Below are positions 1-13,200 of a DNA stretch of 64,000 nt, one piece after another. A model generated the notes under the pieces. The model saw only the letters and a program-made list of their open reading frames with translations. It had not been told where the DNA came from and searched no databases. Position numbers and translations under genes: made by a program. How positions within the stretch are numbered: position 1 is the first letter of the stretch; every line of letters starts with the position of its first letter. Source of the DNA: Anisodus tanguticus (taxonomy: Eukaryota; Streptophyta; Magnoliopsida; Solanales; Solanaceae); NCBI GenBank assembly GCA_034509755.1, contig CM067555.1, positions 44,970,255 to 45,034,254 on the forward strand. Direction: 5' to 3'.

Positions 1-1247
1 ATAGTTGCAAGACCATTTAGCGCTTCACCAAATTGTGCATAGACAGGAGATCTGGAGATGGAATCCAAGCGCTTCACCTCACGAGCAGTGCTCTGCAAGA
101 TACAGGTTGTTTTGAGCGAACAATAAGTAGAATTAAACTAGAAATGGGACAAAAATCAAAGAGAAAAACCCAAAGGGGAGGCTAATAATTGAAGTTAATC
201 CATCCACCAAATGCAATCAGCCAGACACAAGTTAAGGTAACAGATCCATTTTCATAAACCAAGATCATTTTCATTCTCCTCCACTAGAGGACTCGAACAT
301 GGCACATAACATGACAGGCACGTGCCAGGGTGCAATTTTTTAAAAATAATATACGCAAGAGAATCAAATAAAATTATGGACAAAGTATGTAAGCTGCATC
401 CTTAGGAATGACAATAGCTTGCTTTGTTTCAGAAAGAGGTGGACCACTTGACCTCATGCTTAGGTCTCAATAAAATGAGTGCAGGCTCATATCTGATACA
501 TTATCTATAAAGCAGATCAGATTATATCTCAGAAACATGAAATATAAAAACAAAATCAAACTACAGTTTTCCACATACCTGATAATATAAATAAGCTCCG
601 TAGAAAATGACCAACAACGGCATTATTGCCCATAAAGACATGGTACTCACTATACCAATTAGAACAAATGTTGAGATAAGCTGAAACACCTGGCCCAGGA
701 ACATGCTAACAAAGGGTGCAACATTTCTATCTATGTCCCCTAGATCCTTGGCAAACCTATTGATAATCCTCCCAAGTGGATTTGTGTGAAAGAAGACCAT
801 TGGCGCTCTTAAAATAGAATTAAGCATAGCATCATGCAACCTCTTGGCAGCATAAAGGCTTGACGTGATCAGCCAAAATGAATTTGTCAGAGTTACCATA
901 ACCTGATAAGAAAATAATTTAGACAGTATTTAGAAGTTTCCTTTTTTTTCCCCTTCATCAGATAATGAGTTTTACAGTCTTATTCAGCATACAGGGATGT
1001 CAAATATCTTGAATCAGTAGGGAGAAAACAGAAACAAACAAAAGCTAAGAGCTAATTATTACATACTTGACCAAGAGACAAAAGTGAATAAATCAGATTG
1101 TAGAAGCCAGCACTATATCTCGTCGAACTGCTTTGATCAGTCCAAAAACTTAACCATGTGCTACTCCCAACACGGAGAGCTTCTATCAAGAAATAGCACA
1201 TAAATAGAATCAGAACCACCCAAGTACCTCCCAAAGCATTTTTGTAC
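1..1247 (-). CDS. ABCC1: ABCC coding exons 21-23 (TMD2 start, cut by window edge)
   Basis: Exons 1247-1067, 902-579 and 92-1. They begin the second membrane domain: NALGGTWVVLILFMCYFLI, then NSFWLITSSLYAAKRLHDA, RAPMVFFHTNPLGRIINRFA, SLWAIMPLLVIFYGAYLYYQ and REVKRLDSISRSPVYAQFGE. The frame is still open at base 1, so NBD2 and the stop codon lie outside. The intron between exons 20 and 21 (1248-8138) holds a deleted copia element, an RTE LINE and other insertions. Confidence 0.92.
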
Positions 1248-4200
1248 CTGCAACATGAGTTGAAAACCAGCTAAATCAGTACACAAAGGCATGTGCTATT
1301 ATAGGCTTGGAAAATGCTTTTCTATAATGCATTTCAGTTCAAGGAATGCTCAAATTCTCTTAGTTTCCTGCCATGCTGTAGAAGGTTAACGCTCTTCACA
1401 AAGGAAAAGGAGAACGCTGCATCAGCTAAAGGAAATCCCATCAAAAAAAATTTGGATCGGTTAGAATAGGAATAGGAATATGATTTGTATATAGTATCTT
1501 ACATGGAAAAGGATTGGGATGTAGTGTCTATAAATAGAGCTCAATGTAATAATGTAGATAAACAATTCAATAATATATTTTCTCCCATAATTTCTCACAT
1601 GGTCCTCACGTCTTGCCATTTAATTAATCGAATGCCCTCATCTTCTATGCAGAATCAGATTCCATATTCCATAGTATATCCTAAGTCATCTCTATACTCT
1701 CTTCCTCGTGTTTTTGGAAACACATGTTTTGTGCATAACCTAATTCCGGGGACAGATAAATTAACCCCTCGCACTCTTAAATGTGTCTTTCTTGATTATT
1801 CTCGGGTTGAAAAGGGTATCATTGCTTCTCACCTGATCTCCGTCGATAACTTATGTCCACCGATGTCACATTTTTTTTAGTCTCAACCTTACTTTAGGTC
1901 TCCTTCTGATCATCCTGATATCTCTGAGGTCTTACCTATACCTCAGGTTTTACCTACACCGACCTTTGAGGAATCTACAGTTATTTCTAAATCTCCAGTC
2001 ATAGTACCACCACTTTTGACTTACCATCATCGACCGTGTCCAGCATCAGACCCAACATCATGTCCAGATGATTCATGTCTTGCGTCGGACCCTGCACCTA
2101 CTGCGGACTTGTCTTCTTCTGATCAGCCGATTGCACTTCGGAAAGGTAAATGATCCACTCGTAATACTAGTCCACATTATACGATTTTAAGTTATCATCG
2201 TCTATCATCATCCCATTATGCCTTTGTATCATCACTGTCCTCTGTCCCCATTCCTAAGTCTACAGGTGAAGCCCTTTCTTTTCCCGGATGGCGACTACTA
2301 TGATTGACGAGATGTCTGATTTACACACGAGTGGTACTTGAGAGCTTGTTCCTCTTCCCCCGTTGATTGTTGTTGGATTTATGCAGTCAAAGTTTGTTCG
2401 GACGGTCAAGTTGATCGGCTTAAGGCTTGCCTTGTTGCGAAGGGGTATACACAGATATTTGGGCTTGATTACAGTGATATTTTCTCTCCCGTGGCTAAAA
2501 TAACATATGTCTTGTCTTTTTCTATCCATGGTTGTTGTCCGGCATTGCCTCTTTATCAGTTGGACATTAAGAATGATTTTCTCCATTGTGATCTTGAGGA
2601 GGAAGTTTATATGGAGCAACCACCTGGTTTTGTTGCTGAGGGGGAGTCTAATATGGTGCGTCGATTGCATCGATCACTTTATAGTCTGAAACATTCTCCT
2701 TGAGCCTGGTTTGGAAAATTCAGCACAGTAATTCAGGAGTTTGGCATGACTCGCAGTGAAGTAGATCATTCTGTGTTTTATCGACATTCTGCTCCAGATT
2801 TGAGTATTTATTTGGTGGTTTATGTTGACGATATCGTTATAAATGGCAATGATCAAGATGATATCACTAATTTAAAGCAACATCTCTTTCAGCATTTTCC
2901 GACTAAAGATCTCGACATACTGAAGTATTTTCTAGGTATTGAGGTTGCCCAATCCACGTCATGTATTGTTATTTCGCAACGCACGTATGCTTTAGACATT
3001 TTTGAAGAGACAGGAATGATGGGATGTAAACCCATTTGTCACTCATATGGATTCAAACGCTAAACTCCCGCCAGAACAGGCGGTGCCACTCAGTGATCCT
3101 GGAAGATATAGCCGGCAGGTTGGTAAGTTGAATTATCTCACAGTGACAAGACTTGACATTTCGTTTCCTATGAGTGTTGTAAGTTAGTTTATGGATTCTC
3201 CATGTGATAGTCACTGGGATGCAGTTGTCCGCATTCTGCGATATATTAAGTCAGCTCCAGGTAAAGGACTGCTTTACAAAGATCAAGGCCATGAGCAGAT
3301 CATTGGATATACAGACGTTGATTATGCAGGATCAACCTCTGGTAGACGCTCTACATCCGGATATTATGTGTTAACATGAGGTAATTTGGTGTCCTAGAAG
3401 AGTAAGAAACAGAGTGTCATTTTTCGATCTAGTGCTGAATCAGAATATCGAGCAATGGTTGTAGCAACTTGTGAGCTAGTTTGGATTAAGAAATTGCTCA
3501 GAGAACTAAAATTTGGAGAAATGAGTCAAATGGAACTTATGTGTGATAACAAAGCGGCCCTTCATATCGCATCAAATCCGGTATTTCATGAGGACTAAGC
3601 ACATTGAGATTGATTATCACTTTGTCAGGGAAAAGATACTCTCCGGAGATATTGTTACTAAATTTGTGAAGTCGAGTGATCAGTTTGCAGATATTTACAC
3701 CAAGTCACTCAATCGTCCTCGTATTAGATATATCTGTGAGGGGAGTGTTAGAATAGGAATGGGATTTGTATATAGTATCCTACATGGAAAAGGATTGGAT
3801 GTAATGTCTATAAATAGGGCTCAATATAATAATGTAGATAAACAATTCAATAATATATTTTCTCACATAATTTCCCACAGGATCAAGTAAAAGATTTCAT
3901 TGATAATAACAAGGCCAACTTGGCAGCATACAAGTGATATACCAAAAAGAAAAGAAACCTACAAAATATGATTCTCTCCAAAAGACACTCAGTTACCATC
4001 CCATCAATTAAACACAAAAAGACACTTAATGTATCGATTTAGACAACAACTTGACCAAGAGCATTCTCTCCATCGGTAAAAGGAGTTATCCACCCTACAG
4101 AAACAGCAGGAAAAAGTAGAGGTTGCAAACTCTTACATCTTTATTTAAACTAGATGATTTGATATCATACATTTAATCGTACACAAGAGAACATACAGCA

Positions 4201-7200
4201 GCATAAATCAGAAATCAATGGACAGGGACTACAAAACAATATTGCGCCTACTAGTATGATAGGCTAAGCAGGGCTACAATAATAACACTACAACTACCAG
4301 TATGTAAGCGTAAGTAGGACTATGCTCAACAACCTACTACCCTTCTATCCTAATTTGTGTCCTCCGCAACCCCCTATCTAAGGTCATGTCCTCAGTAAGT
4401 TACATCAGCGACATATCCCGTCTAATCATCTCTCCCCAATACTTCTTCGGCTTACCTCTACCCCTCCTGAACCCGTCCATAGCCAACTTCTCACACCTCC
4501 GCACTGGGGCATTTGCGTCTTTCCTCTACACATGCCCGAACCATCTCAACCTCGCTTCCCGCATCTTATCCTCCACCGAGGCCAGTCCCACTCTGTCCCG
4601 GATATCATCATTTCTAATATTATCCCTCCTTGTATGCCCACACATCCATCTCAGCATCCCCATCTCCACAACTTTCATCTTTTGGATGTGTGAAGTCTTG
4701 ACTGGCCAACACTCCCCCCCATACAACATAGTCGGTCTAACCACCACTCTATTGAACTTGCATTTAAGTTTTGGTGGCACCTTTTTAACGCACAAGACTC
4801 CAGATGCGAGCCTCTATTTCATCCCCCTACACCAATACAATGTGTGACATCGTCATCAATCTCTCAATCCCCTTGAATAATAGACTCGAGTTACTTGAAG
4901 CTTACTTTCTTTGGAATGACCTGAGCTCCACGCCTATCTCATGGTCGCTCTCGTTACTGAACTTGCACTCCAAGTATTCTATCTTTGTCCTACTCAGCCT
5001 GAACCCTTTAGACTCTAAAATTTGTTTTCAAACCTCCAACTTAGCGTTCACTCCGCTACGAGTCTCATCAATCAGGACTGTGTCATCTGCGAATAACATA
5101 CATCATGGTACCTCCCATTGAATTTATCGCGTCAGTCCATCCATCACCAAGGCAAATAAGAATGGGTTAAGAGCTGATCCCTCGTACAACCCCATCATCA
5201 CTGGAAAGTGCTCTGATTCTCCTCCTACCGTCTGTACCCTGGTCTTGGCTCCATCATACATATCCTTGATCGCCCCAGTGTACGCCAAGGGTACACCTCT
5301 AACCTCCAAACATCTCCATAAAATCTCTCTAGGGACTTTGTCGTATGTCTTCTCGAGGTCGATGAAAACCATATATAAGTCTCTCTTCCTCTCCATATAA
5401 TGCTCCACCAACCTCCTAATAAGATGAATGGATTTTGTAGTTGAATGTCCTGGCATGAATCCAAATTGGTTCTCGAAAAAAGACACGCCTCTTCTCACCA
5501 TCATCTCCACGATCCTTTCCCAAACTTTCATAGTGTGGCTCAGCAGCTTAATATCCCTATAGTTGTTGCAACTCTGGATGTCGCCTTTGTTCTTGTACAA
5601 AGAAATCACTGTACTCCACCTCCATTCTTCGGGTATTCTTGACGTCTTAAAAATGACATTAAACAACTGAGTCAGCCACTCCAAACCTGCCCTGCCTTCG
5701 CTCTTTCAAAATTCGACTAGGATCTCATCAGGCTCGGTCGCTTGTCTCCTGCGCATCTTGCGAACACCACCCTTAACCTACTCAACCTTAATACCTCTAC
5801 AATATCCAAAATCCTGGTACCTTCCGGATTGCTCCAGATCTCCCAGCACAATGTCTTTATCTCCTTCGTTCAAGAGTTTAAAAAGTAAGACTGCCATCTT
5901 CGTCTAATACGTGCGTCCTCCACTAGTACTTTGTCGTCCTCATCCTTGAAGCACCTCACGTGATCCAAGTCATGTGTCCTCCTCTCTCGCATTGGCTAGT
6001 CTGTACAACTTCTTATCCCTACCTTTTCCCTCTAATTCCACATACAGGCGTTCAAAAGCCGTCATTTTCGCCGCCGTCACCGCTAGCTTTGCCTCCTTCC
6101 TCGTCAATTTATATAATTCTCTATTTGTCCACTTCTCCACCTCATCCTTTCTTTCTACCAATTTCGCATACGCCACTTTTTTTGCTTCCATCTTCTCTTA
6201 AACTTTACCATTCCACCACCAGTCCCCTTAATGCCCACCACGGCTACCCCGCGAGACCCCTAGCACTTCTCTAGCTACCTCCCGAATGCAACTGACCGTC
6301 CAAGCCCGCCTGCGACGCATAAGCACTAATAATGTTCATAGTGAACCCTCCAACTACCAACTTAATCGTCATCATCCTGTTATTGACCCTTCTAACCTCT
6401 ACCACCTGATCCATTAGCTCGTTGTCTACTAAAATGTCTACCCCATTCTTATACCTCGACCTACCCGAGAACCATAACTTATACTCGTCAACATCCTTAG
6501 CCTTAGGTCCTACCCATTTGGTCTCCTGGACACAAACTATATTAATCCTCCTCTTCTTGAGAACCTTAACTAGCTCTATGGACTTTCCCGTTAAAGTCCC
6601 AATGTTCCAAGACCCTATTCTCAGTTTAGCATCTCCCTTACCCCCACTTACCCCCCTAATACTCGCCCTTGTCCCCGACCGAGAACATGACCTTAGTCTA
6701 CCATCGTTTACCAACACCACTAAAACAAATAAAAACTAATCAACAGTTTACACTAAAAGAGGCAGAAATCAATACTACAGCACAAGTCGGCAAGAATGTA
6801 ATTAGCAAGTCTAACTACTACGACAAGAATGATAGAACTATAGGATAGAATGTAGAATTCAAGATTTAACAAACGGAGAAAAAAGAAAAAAAACAGCTAC
6901 AAGGATGACAGATAAAGACTCGGTAAGGGCGACTGACTCCAGTTGGGTAGAACATGTTCTCTGTCGGGAAAACATTGTTCACTGCCGGAATACTGTTCAC
7001 CACGGGATATTGTTCCCTGACACTGTTCACCACAGGAGTTGTTCATGCTGGCGTCGGAGCAGCTTAATAACCTGGCTGCCGATCCGAGTGGCTGAAGAAG
7101 AAAAAGAACAGAGAAAAAGAGAAGAAGAGGAGTAAAAGAGAAGACAAATAGTAGAAAAGAGAAGATGCCGGAAAAAGTCGTCGGCGTAGTAATCCGGCGG

Positions 7201-10200
7201 CGTTACCTGGTCGGGATGGTTACCGTTGGAGAAGGTGTGGGATCTGACTTGTTACCTTTGGGGAGAGAGGGGAGAGGAGAGAGGAGAGGGAGGAAACTGA
7301 AAGAAATAAATTCTTGTACTTGGATATTCTTCAAGATGTTTGCCTCGTTAATACAACTACTAGATTATGTGGAGAACTCCAGATGTTTTGATGATGTGGA
7401 GAACTTTTTGCAGAAGATAAAGTTGAATTGTCTTGTGCTTTTATGTTTTTGGTGTAAACAGACCTATTCAGAAGAACCTGTTGATATAATTGATGGTCTG
7501 AGTGGCATCTAGGATGGATGTTTAGTTTTCTATACCTGAAGCACTTTTGTAAATATGGTTTCAGTACAACCTATGTACTGTTTTGTCTATTAATACACAC
7601 AAGTTACCAGTTTCAACAAAAAAAATACAACTACTATATTAACCAAATTTTGATCTTGACAAAAAGCAGGCTCAATTAGAAGATTTGAATTTTCGCTGAT
7701 ATTGCAGAGCAGATGAATGTTCAAACTTTCAACAATTCCGACCTATAAGGATGGCAATTGGGGCACTAAGATTTTCACCCGCCCTGCCCCATTTACTATT
7801 TTTGCTAAAAAATTCCCTGCTCCGTATAGACGCTCTTTCATTTTTCTCTCTATTTTCTCATTTTGTAATAATGGTCATGTTTTGTAGTTAAGTTGGTCCA
7901 TAAAATTTTTTTAAAAAAAAAAGGCAGCCCGCTTCACTAAGCTCCCGCTATGCGCGTCCGAGGAAGGGCCGGACCACAAGGGTCTATTGTAAGTAGGTTT
8001 TACATTTTTAAAATTTTGGTATGATGATTTTTCCTCTTGTTCTTTCTATCTATCTATCTATCTATACACACACACACATTAATGTAAAAAACTGAAAAGT
8101 TTGTTTAAGCTTAAGTCAGATCATAGTATCAACCTTACCTCATTAGAACATTCCAGCTCACTACCCCAGTTTCCCGTTCCTCTTGTTTAATAAGAACAGA
8201 TTTTCCTTCTTTCTTGTCTTTTCCAACTTCTTTAGCTACCCCATTGGTCTCACTATTAACAACAGGTTTTGAAGAATTGTCATTGTCATTGTTTTCCTGT
8301 TCTTCTGTATACTCTTCCATTTTCCCCGCATTTTCCATCAGTTTCTGAAATAGTACCCCGTTATTTGAGAGATATTCAAAGGTTCCTTCCTCTTTCACCA
8401 TACCATCATGCACCAGTATGATTTTGTCTACTTGTGAAAGGAAGTGTAGCTGGTTTGTGACTAAAACTCTGCTTTTCCCTTTCAGTTCTCCCTTGATGCA
8501 CCTTTCAAAAACCTGGTAATCATACATTACGACGAGTGTTTATACAAAAGAATTTCAGTTGTCACAAAATTATGCTAGTCAGAACATTTCAGTAACATAC
8601 TGCATCAGGAAAATTTAAACAAAACCAAAAAGAGAAAGAAGCTTGCTTTGGATCCCTGATGTTTTCATCAAAGTTAAATGGTTACCTGGCGGCCCACATC
8701 AGCATCCAAAGCACTTAAAGGATCGTCAAATATGCAAACATCTGAATCAGAATAAACAGCCCTAGCCATGGAAACTCGTTGCTTCTGCCCTCCACTAATA
8801 TTGACACCCCGTTCACCAATTTCAGTGAGATCACCACCCTAGAACAAAGGCAATTAAAAATTGAGTAACACATTAAAATAAGATTGTCCTTGTCGAAAAA
8901 CAAAAATAAAAAGAAGATTGTAAAGAAGAATAAACTATCTAAGATATATTGATTAGATAACTTTTGCAGGTATCCTTACCGGAAGCAATTCAAGGTCATG
9001 CCGTAATGAGGTCACATCGATGGCCCTATTATACCTTGCAGTGTCAATAGCAGAACCAAACAGTATATTTTCACGTACCTGTAGAACGTAATTATGCACT
9101 TCAAGTAATCCATGATACAAAATATCTTTAATCAAAAGCAGTTACATTATGAACCTTTAATGCATATGTATGTAAACAGAGTTACTTACTGTTGCATTAA
9201 AAATCCATGAAACTTGTGGTACATAAGCAACTGTTCCTCTTATGACAACCATTGAATCAGAAATGGAAGGGACCTCTCCAAGCATTGCCGAGATTAGCGA
9301 CGTCTTTCCTTCTCCAGTGCCCCCAACAATAGCTACTAAACTACCAATTGGGATATCCAAATTGATACTTGACAATGTTGGTTTCTCTGCCTGCACATTG
9401 CAAGACAACAATTGAGCTTCCAGCTACCATATGCCTTGAAAAATATTGACAAATCCATTATTTTACAAATTTAGCAACAGCGTTGAAGATTAGACAGGAA
9501 CAGTGTATTGAAGAGCCCCTTCTTGATTAAAAGTGTATCTGTTTTTTTAATTTTGTTTAATTAAATTCTTTTTCTTCACAAATAGAAACGTCTAGAATTT
9601 TTTACTGATATAGATACCGTACAAGAGAATCTCCGAAAAAGTCCTAAAAGGAACTTAGAAACTCAATCAAATAAGCTGCTTATCACTTTTGTAGGTCAGA
9701 CAGCTGGAGATTGTATTCTAAACCTTAAGGTCCACAGCAGTTTATACAAAATAAATCAGCAAAATAATGCCCTTGGAAGATTATAGAATGTTCTTCAACC
9801 AAAAGCATAACTTAGAGCCCTCCCAAGGGATCATGATTGTTATTCCAGAACCAACAAATTACAAGAATATATTCCTCAAGCTGCTGCAACTATGTATTGT
9901 TCCTCGATTCAGGAATACTCTCCGCCATACATCTCTAGCAAAAAAGGTATTTTGGACAGATGGGAGTAAGAGTCATTATTCTGTCTACACACTACATCGA
10001 TCAAGTTAAACCTTCTTTGGCCTCTGAAACTGTATGAGGTCAAATGGCCAAATGCACCCCCAACGTATGACCGGAATACCAACTACACACCTTTTCTATA
10101 CGGGGGTCCCATTAACCCCTTGGACTAATTTAAAATGAAATATTTTGCTCCCTAAAATGTCAATCCCAGCTATGTATTAGAGAGTGAGGTGCACACGCTT

Positions 10201-13200
10201 GCCAACTGTACATTTGATTAAAAAATAATATTTTATATTTATTTCTTATTCTATTATAATTTTCTCTCTCTTCCTCCTTTCTCTTTAACATGACCCAACT
10301 AACAATCCACCCCACCCCCTAACGGACACACCGCCGGCGGTCACTCCACCGGCGATCATAGTACAGGTACGATTCCCACTTAGTTTCTCTCTCTCGTCTT
10401 CTCTTGTATTTTTCGTGCGCCGCCTGTCGGTCAAACGAAATCCGATGATATCAAATCTCACCGGAATTTCAGCAACACTGCCTTCCTCTCCGTGTCTCTC
10501 GTTACTTTTCGGGGGAAATAAGCCCAATTAATCAAAGTCCGGATCTGACGATTCTTGCCGGAAAAGAGGAGATCTGGCGAACTCTGTTAATTCCGACAAC
10601 TCCGCTGTTGTCTCCAATTTTTGTTTGGGATGTTTACATAAATGCTCCTGCATAGAAAAAGATTAACTGTGGGCTACCCCTTCTTTGTTATTTATAGTCG
10701 CTTGCCCCATCTCTATCCCATCTTTAGCTCTGCTCATCATCTTTATCTACACTTCATCAAATAATTTAGAGTGTATTTTTTATTTCAGAGATTATTTAAG
10801 TTCAAGAAAATTGGAGCTTTGGTAAATTGGTGAATGGAGGGAATTGGTTCTGTTTGTTTCGGTGAAGATTGACAAAGGTGGTTTATGGGTTAGATCCGAA
10901 GGGGGAGTACTTCGAGTCGGTTCTAGACACTTCTTTTCTCGGTGATTGACGATTTCGTGAAGGACACTCAACTACTAGAAAAAAGGATTGACGGAGGATC
11001 TTGGTGCCAGTGGATAATGGCAACGGCGGCGGTAGTTGTGGAGGTGATGATATGTATTGGATAGTGATAATATCCAATATGAATAAAAAGAAAATAAAAA
11101 AGGAGGGGGATGACTCTAAAAAATCAAAAAATTAATATTAAATAAAAAATACTTATAAAAATAAAATTTTAATAATTTATTTTTGCTCCTCACTCTCTCA
11201 AAGAGAGTGAAATACACTTTCTTTGCCACCTCAGCATTTAGGGAGTAAAATATTTCATTTTAAATTAGTTCAGGGGGGTGATAGGACCACTGTATAAGAA
11301 AGGTGTGTGGTTGGGGGGGCATTTGGCCATTGGTACAAAAGAGAGACCAGCTAAAAGGATTTATAAATTAATTAACACATCGTTTGAAGATAAACCTTAT
11401 AATCAGCTGGTGACAAATGGAATCTAGAAAGAGAACCAACAAAGAAAAGCAAGATCTTCAGCTTCTCTGTTTTACAGATTCCTAAACAATGAAAATACTC
11501 TAAACAGAAATTCCTTTGGGCAGAAGTGGAAATAGGAGCATGACAACCTTCTGAGAAACGATATGACATAAGAGAACTGAAAGATGAGTATGGTGGATTC
11601 AGAGATTGTCCAAGAATCTCGTAGAGGTACCATTAGATGCGTACACAATCCATCATGTTAGGCCAAAGTACTTCTAAGACTCTTGGTGCAACTTATTCAT
11701 TCCACTAGCCTCATCCTTGTTTGTCAAAATATTATGTAACAAATTGTAGATAATCCTAGAGTTGAATAAATGAAATTCCCTACGCCGAACAGATGTGAGA
11801 TGAAACTCCACTAAACTCAGGCCATCTAAATTTCATGCACCTAATCAATGTGGTACAAGATAGCATCATTCTCTTAGGACATCATGGCTTAACAAAGCAA
11901 CGAGATATTTTCTCTAGCATACCCCATTCACATCACTTCCCAAGCATACCAGATCTCTTCCAAGGAGCTACAGCATCACGTACTAGATCTCTTCCAAGGA
12001 GCTACTTATGATACGATCAGTAGCCAACAACGAGAATTTCAAGAATAAGAGTACTCAAGGATCGACAAGAGATTTCAAGATACAATAAAATAAAGGTTTT
12101 GGCATTTCTTTTCGAAAATGATAACTCATTGGATTTCATGTTTTGAAAGAAAGGGATAGCCTTACATACCTGGTTCTTGTTGCTACCATCGTTCTACCCG
12201 TTTTTGCTCCTCTTACGAATGATTATCTATAACATATAGGGAAGTAATATCAGTATCGAATCTAAATCCCATAAAAACTCAGGTTAGGTATCTTATCGAC
12301 TTCCGTATACACTTCGGGTTCTTAGACTTCTTAACAAGGGATGCTTATGTAATTTAATCCCATGGTTTAATCCAAACACAATTTTCATAAAACCTTAGCT
12401 AGGTGTTCTTCGACAACTCTTACGCATAAATAATTCTTTAAACTTCTCTTATATGGTAAATTTCATATGAATTAGTCTCACAACCTTTCAAACCTTACGT
12501 TCCTTAATCCGTAACATATACAATCAATACCATCATCCAATTCAACTCATAATTAGAGTAAAACAGCCCAACAATTCATATTACTAAAATTTCAAAATTT
12601 TGCGATGTTTCGATCATGTAACTTTTTTCATAACTTCCTCCAAATCGACAATTAATCCCAATCATAAATAGAGATGGGTAAAACTTACCTTTACGTATCT
12701 AAATTTCCTCTAAACATTAGAGTATCTTGCTCCAAGGATTTTCAAGAACCAACTCCTCAAGAAGATGGAAGTTTCTTTGATAATCATGAGGCTTATTACG
12801 AAATTCTTGCGGATTATGGCTTCAATTCCAACTTAGGCTGTTGGAGTATGATTGAGAGGGTTTAGGAGAGATCTTAGGGTTTGGTATGGAGGAAAAATGA
12901 ATCCCAAATCAGAAAATCTCAGTATAAACTCGTCAAAACTTCTGCACCGCCGTAATTCGATGGACCGTCAAACTTCCGACGGTCCGTCAATCTTCCTCGT
13001 CAAACTTCCTGAGAGATTGACGGCTCATGCTGGGCATTTTACGGTCCGTCAAATAGGTTGACGGTCCATCATATGTCCTGTCAAGTTACCAGTTTCCTAT
13101 TTTCGTTGAAACGTACTTCCTTTGATCTGTTTAACTCCCAAATACTCTGGTACCTCCATAAACAAGATGTAAACATTCATTATTCTTTTGTAAGGGCGTA

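Larger units (their letters stand above)
1459..3879 (+). mobile_element. Internally deleted Ty1/copia element with very short LTRs
   Basis: This element has direct terminal repeats of 141 bp (1459-1599) and 134 bp (3746-3879) and a perfect 5-bp target duplication GGATC (1454-1458 and 3880-3884). It lies in an ABCC intron, opposite to the gene. The interior starts directly in the C-terminal part of integrase (CHLINRMPSS, RVFGNTCFVHN). It runs on through reverse transcriptase (QLDIKNDFLHCDLEEEVYM, YVDDIVINGNDQDD) and RNase H (YTDVDYAGSTSGRRSTSGYY, RTKHIEIDYHFVRE). Gag, protease, the integrase core and nearly all of the primer site are gone. Stops and frameshifts break the rest. A purine run (GTGAGGGGAG) precedes the 3' LTR. 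Confidence 0.9.

Noticed and set aside
4386..6739. Several plus-strand open frames rich in Ser, Leu and Pro
   Set aside because: Antisense shadows of the RTE LINE coding sequence.
10285..10527. An 80-codon minus frame, present again at 15025-15267, as a duplicated gene
   Set aside because: Both are inside the long-TIR element; no start context or known domain, and the copies exist because the whole segment was duplicated. Kept only as possible captured cargo.
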